Below, one piece after another: positions 42,749 to 52,700 of a stretch of 64,000 nucleotides of DNA. Numbering within the stretch: position 1 is the first letter of the stretch; the number at the start of each line of letters is the position of its first letter. Position numbers and translations under genes: made by a program. Location of the stretch: assembly GCA_965657795.1 (NCBI GenBank), contig CBFHQJ010000006.1:15552-79551 (forward strand), read 5' to 3'. The notes under the pieces are model-generated. The model saw nothing but the letters and a program-made list of their open reading frames with translations, did no database searches and had not been told where the DNA came from. Origin of the DNA: SW10 sp965657795. Its GTDB lineage: Bacteria; Verrucomicrobiota; Verrucomicrobiia; Verrucomicrobiales; Akkermansiaceae.

Positions 42749-45700
42749 TTACTTGAAGCTCTTCTGAGCCTCGTCCGGGCCAGGTGAAGAGTAGTTGGGA
42801 TCTTTGGCTCGGATGTAAATTTCTCTATTATCGAGGACCTTGACTTCCAGTGGAACGATCGTGGTGCCACGGTGGTTGATAGTCTGGGCGGTTTTAGAAA
42901 GATCACGAATTTCGATTCCTTGCGTCGGGAGTGGCGGCACGTTGGCATTGAAAAATGCAGTGCACCACCACTTGCCATCGCGGGTCTGGAATGGGGTGCC
43001 GTGACCCAGGAAACGGCCTGCAAATTTTCGAGGACCATAGGGGCCGGTGATTTTGTCGGCGGTGGAATAGTAGAGATTATAAGAACCCTGACGCCCCTTG
43101 TCGGTGGACCAAGCGGTGCCAAGGTGAACGTATTTGTCTCCAACTTTAATCATCGTAGCTCCTTCGTGGCCGATCCGGCGGATGAGAGTGCCGTCCGGCC
43201 CGGATCGGGTACTGGACGGATCAATGCGAATGCGTTTACCTGAGAGTTCTGAGAAATCGTTCGAGAGCGGACGGAGGTGGGTGTTTTCGGAGAGAACCCA
43301 CCATTGATCGCCGTCCTTGTAGAGTGAGGGGTCGTGGTGTCCGGCGAATTCGCGTTTCATGGGATGGGTCCAGGGGCCTTTCAATTCGGGGCCAGCCGAG
43401 AGGGCGAGATTTGATTTTTGCATGGGGCAGTGGACAAGGGCCCAGCGATTCATTTCTGGGATCCAGTGAAATTCGGGAGCCCAGATTCGTTTGCCGGGCT
43501 TAGGATGAGCGCTGTCTTTGAGGGTGAAAATAATGCCGAGATCCTGCCAGTCGATCAGGTCTTTCGAGCGCCAGGCGCGGACGGTGTCGCCAACCGCTGA
43601 GATTTCTCCCAATCCGATATTGTAGGGGGCGGTTTCCTCGCGGGGATCGTCGGCATTGATGGTGGTGCCGGTGAGGTAGTAGAAATCGTCGGGACCGTGT
43701 GTGAGGTAGGGATCGCGAATCCAATCATTCTTGATGAAGAGAGCCCGGTCGTGGGATTTGAGGCCGGCCTCTATCGTTTCGCGTGAATCGACAGGACGCA
43801 CCGGGGCCACTTTGGCTTTCGGGACGCGAACGGGAGCCATGCCTGCCGTCTCGCTGTCCTTCTTTTTAGGGATAAGGCCGGAGTCTTCGTGGATCTTGCG
43901 TAAGGTGGCGGGAGGGAGCTTTTGGATCTTACGATCATAGGTGATGAGACCGTTGATTTCACCTTCGACATCGGTGGTCTGGGTGTAAATGCCAGCGGCG
44001 ATGCCATTGCCGCGAAGCTCGACCAACTTTGCGATCGAGGTTTTGTAGCGCTGGATCCATTCCTCCTTGTTCTTCGGAAGACCACCGTAGCCCCAGTTGC
44101 GTGCGTCGGGATTCCAGAGATGGTCCTCGACCGGGAAACCGTGACCGCCAAATTCTCCGACGACTTTTACGAACTTGTCGAAGCGACCGCCTTTCCCTAG
44201 ATCGAATGGGAAGCCGGGGTGGGGGTATTGGTGGTGATCGACGATGTGTCCTGCCGGAAAGAAATTACCACCGGACGCGACGTTGGTTTGGCGGGATGGG
44301 TCGTGTTGAGTGAGCCAATCTCCGACGTTCATCGTACGATGTTGCCCCCAACGTTCGTTGAAGGGAACCCATTGCACGATGGAGGGGTGGTTGTGCAAAG
44401 TGTCGACCATGAGTTTGAGTTCGGTCATGAACTGTTGGTGTGGGGCGTCGGGCCAGGTCGCTTCGGGAGGATTGGGGGCGAGACGCGGCCAAGGGGGATC
44501 ATCGCTGCGTTTTGCGCTGACCTGGTCCTGCCAAACAAGCATGCCCATGCGGTCGCAGTGATAGTAGTAACGGCGGGGTTCGACCTTGATGTGTTTGCGG
44601 ATGGTGTTGAAGCCGGCGTCTTGCAGGAACTTGATGTCGGAAAGCATGGCGGCTTCGGACGGCGGGGTGAGGAGGCCGTCGGGCCACCAACCTTGATCAA
44701 GTGTTCCCCAATGGAAGAGCGGCTTCCCGTTGAGGTGGAGACGGAGATGGCCATTCTTGTCCTTGGCGACGGTGGTTTCACGGATGCCAAAGTAGGACTT
44801 GATCTGGTCACGTTGGTCCGATCCTTGTTCTTCAACACTCAGATGAAGATCGTAAAGAAATGGTTTTTCGGGAGACCAAAGTTTTGGGTTTTCAAGGCTA
44901 AGAGTGATCTCGTGTCCTGCTGTCACCGTCTTTCGGGTGATGATTTTCCCTTTGTCTTTAATGGTAACAGTGACTGAAGTATGGGCGAAGTCATCCAGGT
45001 TTTTTGTAGTCGTGATTGGAGCTTGAATTGAAATTTCTCCGTTGATTTTGGTAGTGATTTTTAAATCGGCGAGTGAGGTTTGTGGGATCTCTTCAAGCCA
45101 AACCGTTTGCCAGATTCCGGAGACAGGAGTATACCAGATGCCTTTTGGTTGGAGTCGTTGCTTGCCGTGGAGTTGGTATGCGGCATCGGTGGCGTCGAGG
45201 ACTTTGACGGTGAGGGTGTTTTCGCCGGGTTGAAGGGCAGAGGTAATGTCGAAGCTGAAAGGAAGATTGCCACCGGTGTTGGTGCCAATTTTCTGATCGT
45301 TGACCCAGATGGTTGAGTGGTAGTCGACCGCCTCAAAATTGAGGAGGGTTCGCTCGTTCGATTTTTTCCAGGTGAAGGTGCGTTGATACCAAAGGGCGTC
45401 TTCGGGGGTGATCTGTTTTTGGACGCCTGAGAGTTGGGATTCGATGGCGAAGGGGACGAGGATCTTGCCTTGCCAATTTTCGGGTTTGGTTGAGTCCTTC
45501 CTGCTGATGGCGTAGTTCCAGTGGCCGTTAAGATTGGTCCAGTTTTCGCGAGCCATTTGTGGGCGCGGGTATTCCTGCCAGGCATTGGCGGGAGTGACTC
45601 TTTTGCCCCAGGGAGTGAGCATGTTGGTGGGTTCCGAAAGCTGGAGCTTTCGGCTACTTTCTGGACCGGCTTTGATCCTTTGGGTGAGGAGTTTTCCGGT

Positions 45701-47743
45701 GAAGCGATTGGGGGCTTCGTAAATTCCTGCGGAGGTGAGGGAGTCTTCACCGAGCGAGAGGTCGTCTTTTGGTTGGACCGGGATGAGGCCGGGGGATTTG
45801 GTGGTGACGGATTTTCCGTTGACGGTGAGGATGAGCTTTTTTTGCTGGATTTTGGCTTCGAGGACGAATTTTCCGGAAGCGCTTGGTGGTGCTTTGAGGC
45901 GGGTCACCGTTCCGTTGACACGGACGTCGAGAGCGGGGGATCCGTTGATGAAATGGAGGGCATAGCCGTGTTCTTTTCCGCCTTGGGCGAGGACGACTCC
46001 GTGGAGCTTTTGGCCTTCGACGGTGGCTTTGATGGTGAGGGGGCGCTTGGCAATTTGGGGAGACTTGGATTGTTGGGTTGGCTTTTTGACAAAGCCGGGT
46101 TCAGGCACAGGATGAGGGTTGGCGTGAACGCGTTTGGCCCAAGCGGTCCAGTCATCGACAAGTTGGTCTTTAATCTGCTCGTAGTTCTCAGCGACGTTGC
46201 TTTGCTCGGAGCGATCCTCGGCGAGGTTGTAAAGTTCCCAGGTAATTTCGTCGGGTTGACGTTTTCCCCAGACGAGCTTCCAGTCGCCTTTGCGAAGGCC
46301 ACGTGCTTCCTGGTGTTCGAAGGCGAGGACTCGGTCTGGGATGGCTTTAGGGTCGGTAATGGCGGGGAAGAGGGAGGTTCCCTCTACGGGGGTGATTTGA
46401 TGGCCGTTTCGCTCTGACGGATATTGAGCGCCGGTGGCTTCGAGGATGGTCGGGACGATGTCCATGAGGTGCGATGGCGTTTTGAGATAGCCGTCGGTTT
46501 TGGCGATTCCCTTGGGCCAATGGAGAATGAGCGGGGAAGCGATTCCGCCTTCGTGGCAGAAGTGTTTATACATGTTCAGAGGGGTGTTTCCGAGATTGGC
46601 CCAGCCGGAGCCATAGGATGAGTGGGTTCCGGACTGCCCCATTCCGCTAAGTTGATCGCCGACGTGGAGGGTTGTTGTGCCGAGACGTGAGCGACCATCG
46701 AATCCGAAGGGGCCCCATTCGTAGCACGCTCCGTTATCGGAAAGAAAAGCGATGATGGTGTTATCTAGTTCACCGTTCTTTTCGAGGTCGGTAATGATGC
46801 GTCCAATCCATTGATCAATGTGTTCCACCATGGCGGCGAAGGTGGCCATGCGACGGGCGAGGTCTTCGCGACGGTCCGCGGGAAGGTCATTCCACTTTGG
46901 ATTCTTTTTTCCGGAGAATCCATTGGCGATGTCGTCACGATCGACCGGAACCTCGGAGAGCGGGGGAAGCTTGGCATTGGGGCGAATGAGGCCGAGCTTC
47001 TTTTGCCGTTCAAAGCGCTCGCGGCGGAGGACGTCCCAGCCTTTGCGATAGGTTTCGATATGGCGGTCGATGGATTCCTTTGGGGCTTGGATTGGGAAGT
47101 GGGGCGAAGAATGGGCAAGGTAGAGGAACCATGGTTTTTCTTTTTGCGAGCGGGCTTGCTTGAGGAATTCGAGGGAATAGTCGGTGAAGACATCGGTGAC
47201 ATAAAAGTCATCCTTCACTGTGAGTTCCGGTTTTTTGGACTTGGGAAGTCGAACGTATTTCGAGGAATCCCATTGGTCCTCGGAGTGGGCGAGGAAGTTT
47301 TTGTAGCCGTAATAGTTTTGGAATCCGCGTCCGATGGGGCCGGGTTGGGCCATGTGCCACTTGCCGACCATCCAGGTCGAGTAGCCGTCATCGAGAAGCA
47401 TTTCGGCAAGCGTGGCGCAAGTTGGCAGAAGAGCCCCTTTGTAAGCGAGACCCTTGCCGGGAGGTTGCTTGGAGTGGGTGAAGGATCCGATGCCAGCTTG
47501 GTGCGGGTGGATTCCGGTGATTAAGGAAGCGCGCGAAGGGCAGCAGCGCGCGCTGGTGTAAAAGGAAGAAAATTTAGCTCCGCCGGTGGCAAGACGGTCG
47601 AGGTTTGGAGTAGGGATTTCGCCACCGTAGCAAGAGAGGTCGGAGAACCCGAGATCGTCTGCGAGGATGAGCAGGACGTTGGGTCGCTCCGATGCCTTGA
47701 GCGAGAGAGTCAGGAATAGGAGAAGGAAGAGTGGTTTTCTCAT
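42749..47743 (-). CDS. Sulfatase - LamG-like - GH2 - GH43 multi-enzyme fusion
   Basis: A 1664-residue exported protein, one open frame with no stop. After a signal (RKPLFLLLFLTLSLKAS) come four parts. Residues about 20-545: type I sulfatase, formylglycine motif CCPSR at 67-71. About 560-690: a LamG-like beta segment (HGYALHFINGSPALDVRV). About 700-1310: glycoside hydrolase family 2 with sugar-binding domain, acid/base Glu1130 in PFNERWGQH and nucleophile Glu1197 in VVGEFGGHG. About 1340-1650: family 43-like five-bladed propeller with Asp1344 in IRDPYLTHG and acid Glu1527 in HEGATMIKVG. All active residues look intact. It follows an ECF sigma/FecR pair by 12 bases. It likely desulfates and cleaves the same sulfated polysaccharide outside the cell; the sugar is not known. 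Confidence 0.9.
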   Translation of the reverse strand: MRKPLFLLLFLTLSLKASERPNVLLILADDLGFSDLSCYGGEIPTPNLDRLATGGAKFSSFYTSARCCPSRASLITGIHPHQAGIGSFTHSKQPPGKGLAYKGALLPTCATLAEMLLDDGYSTWMVGKWHMAQPGPIGRGFQNYYGYKNFLAHSEDQWDSSKYVRLPKSKKPELTVKDDFYVTDVFTDYSLEFLKQARSQKEKPWFLYLAHSSPHFPIQAPKESIDRHIETYRKGWDVLRRERFERQKKLGLIRPNAKLPPLSEVPVDRDDIANGFSGKKNPKWNDLPADRREDLARRMATFAAMVEHIDQWIGRIITDLEKNGELDNTIIAFLSDNGACYEWGPFGFDGRSRLGTTTLHVGDQLSGMGQSGTHSSYGSGWANLGNTPLNMYKHFCHEGGIASPLILHWPKGIAKTDGYLKTPSHLMDIVPTILEATGAQYPSERNGHQITPVEGTSLFPAITDPKAIPDRVLAFEHQEARGLRKGDWKLVWGKRQPDEITWELYNLAEDRSEQSNVAENYEQIKDQLVDDWTAWAKRVHANPHPVPEPGFVKKPTQQSKSPQIAKRPLTIKATVEGQKLHGVVLAQGGKEHGYALHFINGSPALDVRVNGTVTRLKAPPSASGKFVLEAKIQQKKLILTVNGKSVTTKSPGLIPVQPKDDLSLGEDSLTSAGIYEAPNRFTGKLLTQRIKAGPESSRKLQLSEPTNMLTPWGKRVTPANAWQEYPRPQMARENWTNLNGHWNYAISRKDSTKPENWQGKILVPFAIESQLSGVQKQITPEDALWYQRTFTWKKSNERTLLNFEAVDYHSTIWVNDQKIGTNTGGNLPFSFDITSALQPGENTLTVKVLDATDAAYQLHGKQRLQPKGIWYTPVSGIWQTVWLEEIPQTSLADLKITTKINGEISIQAPITTTKNLDDFAHTSVTVTIKDKGKIITRKTVTAGHEITLSLENPKLWSPEKPFLYDLHLSVEEQGSDQRDQIKSYFGIRETTVAKDKNGHLRLHLNGKPLFHWGTLDQGWWPDGLLTPPSEAAMLSDIKFLQDAGFNTIRKHIKVEPRRYYYHCDRMGMLVWQDQVSAKRSDDPPWPRLAPNPPEATWPDAPHQQFMTELKLMVDTLHNHPSIVQWVPFNERWGQHRTMNVGDWLTQHDPSRQTNVASGGNFFPAGHIVDHHQYPHPGFPFDLGKGGRFDKFVKVVGEFGGHGFPVEDHLWNPDARNWGYGGLPKNKEEWIQRYKTSIAKLVELRGNGIAAGIYTQTTDVEGEINGLITYDRKIQKLPPATLRKIHEDSGLIPKKKDSETAGMAPVRVPKAKVAPVRPVDSRETIEAGLKSHDRALFIKNDWIRDPYLTHGPDDFYYLTGTTINADDPREETAPYNIGLGEISAVGDTVRAWRSKDLIDWQDLGIIFTLKDSAHPKPGKRIWAPEFHWIPEMNRWALVHCPMQKSNLALSAGPELKGPWTHPMKREFAGHHDPSLYKDGDQWWVLSENTHLRPLSNDFSELSGKRIRIDPSSTRSGPDGTLIRRIGHEGATMIKVGDKYVHLGTAWSTDKGRQGSYNLYYSTADKITGPYGPRKFAGRFLGHGTPFQTRDGKWWCTAFFNANVPPLPTQGIEIRDLSKTAQTINHRGTTIVPLEVKVLDNREIYIRAKDPNYSSPGPDEAQKSFK

Positions 47744-47755
47744 CGTGTTTGTTGA

Positions 47756-49174
47756 TTAGTTTTGAGCGAGGATGGATGGGCTGCTGGTGAGAACGCGGAG
47801 TTCATCAATCCCATAGCCGGTGTGAAGGTCGATGGTGAGAGTGCGGCGGTCTGCTGAGAGAGTGACCCGGTCTGCGGGAGCTTCGAGATTTCCTTCAAGG
47901 CCGCGATTGTTGATGGGCAGCTCGATCTGTTTCCACGGGCCGGTTGCGAAAAGGTCGTCGCACTTTTTTATGAAGTTTTGGGAAGCGATGACTGCGACAA
48001 CAGGTTCGGCGAAGGTGACCGAACCCTGATAATGAACGTGATCAGTCTTGCTGGTGATGGGGCGCTCGACCCGAGCGTGAAGGAGGAAGGATGAGAGGCT
48101 TTCGGCGGAAGCTGAAGGCGAAAGTTTGACGCTTTTTTCGGCGTTCCAATGGTCTGCGACAAAGGTACCCGGTTCGAGGAGATCGGTTTTGAGGGGGCGA
48201 TTGAGAGTCACGTGATGTCTTTCCGGACTGACGAGGACGTGAAAGTCATCGCGCTGGCCGGCGATGCCTTCGGGAGTGTCGGGATCGACTGGAACCACCG
48301 CTCCGCTCGTCGAGAGAATGCCTTCGGCGAGAAGCCATGTTTGTTTGTAGGGGGTGCCCTGGAATGGGGTTTCCACGAGGGAGTGATCGCGATTGACAAG
48401 AACACTGTGACCATTCTTGAGAAGGGTTCTGTGTTCCCCCTTTTCGATTTCGACCATGCCATCGAAGACGACGAACTCGGCTTCCTGGTGTTCGTTGAGG
48501 GTGACTCCAAAAGAGGTGCCGAGATCCACGAGCGAAGCTTCGGGGGTGATGACGCGGAAGCCATGGGCGGAGGGCGGGCAGAATCCATTCAGGCGACCGC
48601 GGGTCAACTTGATGTTCATGGCATCCTCGATTGTTAGCGTCGCCGGGGCTTCCAAAGCGATGATGCAGCCTGAGGCGAACTGAATCTTGGCGCGCCCCGA
48701 GGTGAGCTGAATCACTTCGGGAGCGGTGATTTGGGTGGGGGGAGAAGGGTGATTCCCATCTTCGAAAATGGTGATCGAAGCCAAGACCGTTGGGGAAGTG
48801 ATTTGGGGAGATGGGACGAATTGAGTTCGGAGAAAGAGGGAGAGGATGATCACGGCGGCGATTCCGGCGGCGGCAAAAATGGAGCGCTTGCGAAGTTGAC
48901 GGACCTTTTCTCTTTTACGGATCTCGTTGAGGAAATGATCGTCTTGCTCTTGGTTCAGAGTCGAGGCTTGTGCGATCAGGCCTGAGACAAATGAGTCTGT
49001 TTTTTGAGTTGAAGCGAAAGTTGCGAGCCGGGCATCGACTTCGAGATGAAGGAGGCATTTCTCGCGGAAGTCTTTGTTGTCTTCGAGGAGCGCGGTAATT
49101 TGCTCTTCTTGTGAGGGGGCGAGCTCTCCTTCGAAGAGGGAGGTGATGAGATCATCGTGAGACGAGTTCTTCAT
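47756..49174 (-). CDS. FecR-like anti-sigma/sensor protein
   Basis: A 472-residue membrane protein. Residues 1-95 are a cytoplasmic helical region (LITSLFEGELAPSQEEQITAL) like the anti-sigma part of FecR-type proteins, and residues 99-117 (IFAAAGIAAVIILSLFL) are the only membrane helix. The FecR domain follows at about 150-275 (TSGRAKIQFASGCIIALEAP, VITPEASLVDLGTSFGVTL, VFDGMVEIEKG). The last 200 residues are a beta-rich region without clear family. Its start overlaps the ECF sigma gene stop as ATGA. It likely holds the sigma factor and senses a polysaccharide-related signal. Confidence 0.86.
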   Translation of the reverse strand: MKNSSHDDLITSLFEGELAPSQEEQITALLEDNKDFREKCLLHLEVDARLATFASTQKTDSFVSGLIAQASTLNQEQDDHFLNEIRKREKVRQLRKRSIFAAAGIAAVIILSLFLRTQFVPSPQITSPTVLASITIFEDGNHPSPPTQITAPEVIQLTSGRAKIQFASGCIIALEAPATLTIEDAMNIKLTRGRLNGFCPPSAHGFRVITPEASLVDLGTSFGVTLNEHQEAEFVVFDGMVEIEKGEHRTLLKNGHSVLVNRDHSLVETPFQGTPYKQTWLLAEGILSTSGAVVPVDPDTPEGIAGQRDDFHVLVSPERHHVTLNRPLKTDLLEPGTFVADHWNAEKSVKLSPSASAESLSSFLLHARVERPITSKTDHVHYQGSVTFAEPVVAVIASQNFIKKCDDLFATGPWKQIELPINNRGLEGNLEAPADRVTLSADRRTLTIDLHTGYGIDELRVLTSSPSILAQN

Positions 49175-49710
49175 GCTTTTGAGGGCTTGTTTTGTTCACG
49201 GGAGATGCAGGTGGCGAGGGCTTCCCGGGCACGGAGAAGAGCACGGCGGACGGCGCTGGATTTCATTTCCAAGTCTTCTGCGATCTCGCTGGAATTTTTG
49301 TCGTGGAAGTAGCGCTGCTCGACGATGTTGCGGGTCTTCGCGGTGAGGGTCTGAAGGCAACGTTGCAGAGCAGAATAATTTTCCCTGCTGATGGCATAAT
49401 CGGCGGGGGCCGGTGTTACCGAATCACGCTCGATGACGAGGGTGGTGAGGTATTTGTTGAGAAGGTGGGGGCGTCGCGAGGTTTTTCGGAGTTCGTTGCG
49501 AACGAGGTTTTTGGCGGTCGCTCTGAGCCACGAGTCGGCTTCATCGTGGCGCTCCAACTTGTCCCATTTTTTGAGGAGAAGGATGAAGGCTTCTTGCGCA
49601 ATGTCATCGACCCAGCCCGAAGTGACGCCGAGCGAGCGAATGAAAAATCGCAAGCTGGCGTGGTTTTCCGAGACGATGGTCTCGAATTCAGGTGGGAGCG
49701 AGGAAGACAT
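49171..49710 (-). CDS. ECF sigma factor (Rhodopirellula/Verrucomicrobium type)
   Basis: A 179-residue sigma-70 family factor. Region 2 is FFIRSLGVTSGWVDDIAQEAFILL with the helix LRATAKNLVRNELRK, and region 4 is RNIVEQRYFHDKNSSEIAEDLEMKSSAV as helix-turn-helix; the two are joined by a linker near residues 90-115. No shared promoter motif could be picked out upstream. It lies at the head of the sigma-FecR-fusion operon, 66 bases after the VIT gene stop, and probably activates that operon. Confidence 0.9.
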   Translation of the reverse strand: MSSSLPPEFETIVSENHASLRFFIRSLGVTSGWVDDIAQEAFILLLKKWDKLERHDEADSWLRATAKNLVRNELRKTSRRPHLLNKYLTTLVIERDSVTPAPADYAISRENYSALQRCLQTLTAKTRNIVEQRYFHDKNSSEIAEDLEMKSSAVRRALLRAREALATCISREQNKPSKA

Positions 49711-49776
49711 AGGCGGTTCGAAGAGGTTATGTCATTTCAGCCGCAATGTGTGACGGGAAATTTTGCGACCCTGGCG

Positions 49777-52700
49777 CTACTCGAGTTCGAAATTGTAGGT
49801 GAGAATCTCCGAGTTCTGCTTGGCTGCGGAAAGGATAAAGATTTTCTCGATTTCAAGCGATTCGTTGGAACGGCGCCAATTTCGATAAATCTGCACGCGA
49901 ACGATTTGTCCGGCACCGCTACGATAGGTTAATTTGTAAGCGCCGGGTATGGCGTGCCGGATGGCATATTCGGCCACGCCCACGGACTCGTAAGAACGTG
50001 AGCCAATCACGTTGATACTGGGCCAGTTAGGGAAATCTGAAGTGGTGGTGCTGGGTTCTTCGGTGCTGAGATTGAGATCTTGCCCGGAGGCGGATGAGAC
50101 GACGATGCGGAGATCGAGAGGAAGGGGAGCTTGCTCCGTGAGTCTTCGGTATTCCACGGTGGCGAGTTCGGCCAAGTTTTGGGTGGCCTGCTTCGTCGAG
50201 TCGAATGAGTCGATTGCTTTCGCAAGGTCTTTGATGGCGATTGGTTTCTCTTTCAAGCGGGTGTTGATCCAAGCGAGATCGAGCGAGAGCGCCTGATCGT
50301 CAGGAAAGTGGAGAGCGATGGCGTTGAGAATTTCGCGAGCTCCTTTCCAGTCCGAATGCTTTGCGAGAAGGTAGGCCCATTTGCGATAGGCGGCTGGTTT
50401 GGGGTTTGGGCCTTCGATGAGGTTTGAGAGCACGCGATTGGCGAGGGCGGGTTCCTTTTTCTCAAAAAGAAGATCTCCCAGGTTGAGGTAGAAATCGTCT
50501 TCGTAACGGTCTTTGAGACGAAGTGACTGGTAGACGGCTTCTGGCGATTTGCCACCTTTCATGGCGTCCTTGATGAGACTCAAGGCCATTCCCGGAGCGG
50601 GAGGGATCTTGGTGAAAGTGATTTTTTCTCCGGCCTTCTTTGCCGGGGCACCGCCAAAGGGATCGGAATCGCCACCGCCGCCTCCAGCCCCGCTACTACT
50701 GATGAAATCGTAGTTGGGGTTTTCTACGATTGCAGGCTCGTCGGCGTGGTTGAACGAGCGCCTTGTAAGATCGCGATCGGATGAAAATGGATCGACATCG
50801 AAGGATTCGTCCCAGGCTTGTATCTCTTGTTCCACCACGATGAGGTCGCCAGGTTTGAGAGGAACGTCGCGGTATTGTTTGCTGAGGGTGTTGTAGGTGG
50901 TTTTCTTTGCGCCGCGATAGACTGAAATGCGCGAGCCGGATCCGAAGCTGGAAATGCCGCCTGCTTTTTTAACGGCGGTCAGAAGAGTGAGATCGGGAAT
51001 TGAAATGATCTTACCCGGCTGATTGACCATGCCATTGACGGCGACTGCCATTTTCTTTTTCGGAGTGATCGCGCCCGCAGTCATGGTGTGGATTTTTTGA
51101 ATGTTCTCAGAAGTGGCTCCGAGCTGCTTGAGCCAAGCCCGGTATTCTGCGTCGGTAGTGAAGGGCTTCTCGCGACGGGCTTTGAAGAGGGTGTTAATTT
51201 CCTTTTCGAGGCTGTTGACTGACGTGGAAATAGCGGGGTTGAGTTCTTCCGGGGTGAAGGTTTTTTCCAAGGCGTTCTTCCAAAGAGTCATGCGACGGAT
51301 GGCTGGAACGAGCAGCCGTTCCTGCCAGGGGAAGTGGGTGGAGTGCCAGGTCTTTCGCCATTTCCAGATGTCGGAGATTTTCTCAGCCAAGCGGCGACGA
51401 TCACTCTTTCGATCAATCTCTGCATCATACTTAGCGCGGAGGTCAGGCTCGGGGGGCGGGATACGATAGCGGACGTAGTCTGAAAAGCGCTCCAGAACGA
51501 TGAGTGAAGTGAGGTTGCTCACCAGGTGATATTTTTTGCAGTGGGTGATGATTTGCTCGGAGTCGGGAATGAAAGCGGCTTCGAGTTCGCTGAGTTTTTT
51601 TTGAGCCCATAAGGTTGATATGATTTTTGTGATGCGGGGTTCGTTGACGCTTCGACCTTTTTGGTTTGTTGGGACGAGTTCTCCAGCTTCACGGGAGGAA
51701 AAATGGCGCTGGATTTGGTTGGAGGATTTCTGCTTTGGGTCAGCGGCCAGGTTGATCCAGGAGCCTTCGCTTAAACTTGCTTGTTGCTTCCAGTAAGAAG
51801 ATGCTTTGCCCAGGCTGTCGACGAGAGTGACCGGAGAGGTCCATTTGTTTTCCAAAAAAGCGAGGTGCGAATGACCATCGCTAAAGAGCAAGGTGGGGAG
51901 GTCCCCGGAGGGAATGGCGGCAAGGTTGTTGGCACCATCGTAAAAGACATTTGAGAGGACCTTCTTGAGTCCACTCCAGTCCCCGTTTTTGATGATGAAA
52001 TCTCCTCCGGGCTCGGTCCTCAGTCGAAGCAGCGTGAGATGGATCTTTAAGTTGGGATGCTTTGCGAAAAGGGAGTCAAGGAAGGCGAATTCTTTCGTTG
52101 GGTTGCGTTGTCGCATCGATTCCGAGCAGTCCCAGACGATTTGGATCGCTGTGGAATTGCCAGGGATGAGCGGTTTTTCTTCCTGATCAGCGGTCTTGCG
52201 GAAATAGGAATACTTGCCGGCTTTGATCAATTCCGAGCTTGCGGGTTTTGGGAGACGAACTGTGAGTTTGGGAGGTGGTTGTTGCCTGTCGGCATCGGCA
52301 CGATAGAGACCGGGGCTTTCATTTTTGAAGACCAATTCCCCTGAGTTTTGGATGGAGATATTTTTGGATTCCAGGTGTTCGACGATGATTTTGCAGGATG
52401 GCGTTTCGACTTGTGGTAGGGGCAGTTCGTAGTCGAAGTGCCCGTTTTTTGGATCGATGACTTCGCAATAGGACAGGCGGACGGCTTTGGTGTCTTTGGC
52501 GGGGATGGGAAAAATCTTGGTTCGGTAGACATTCCCTTCTTCACGTTCGACGAAGCCGGGGTCGATCATCTGGCGCTTGATGGATTCATAAGCGAAGCGG
52601 GCGCGTTCTTTTTCGACAACGGAGCTCTCACGCATCTTGCCATTTACATCGAGAGCGTATCCCGAAACGGTAGCGCCGGGTGGAAGGGGCATCGAGAATT

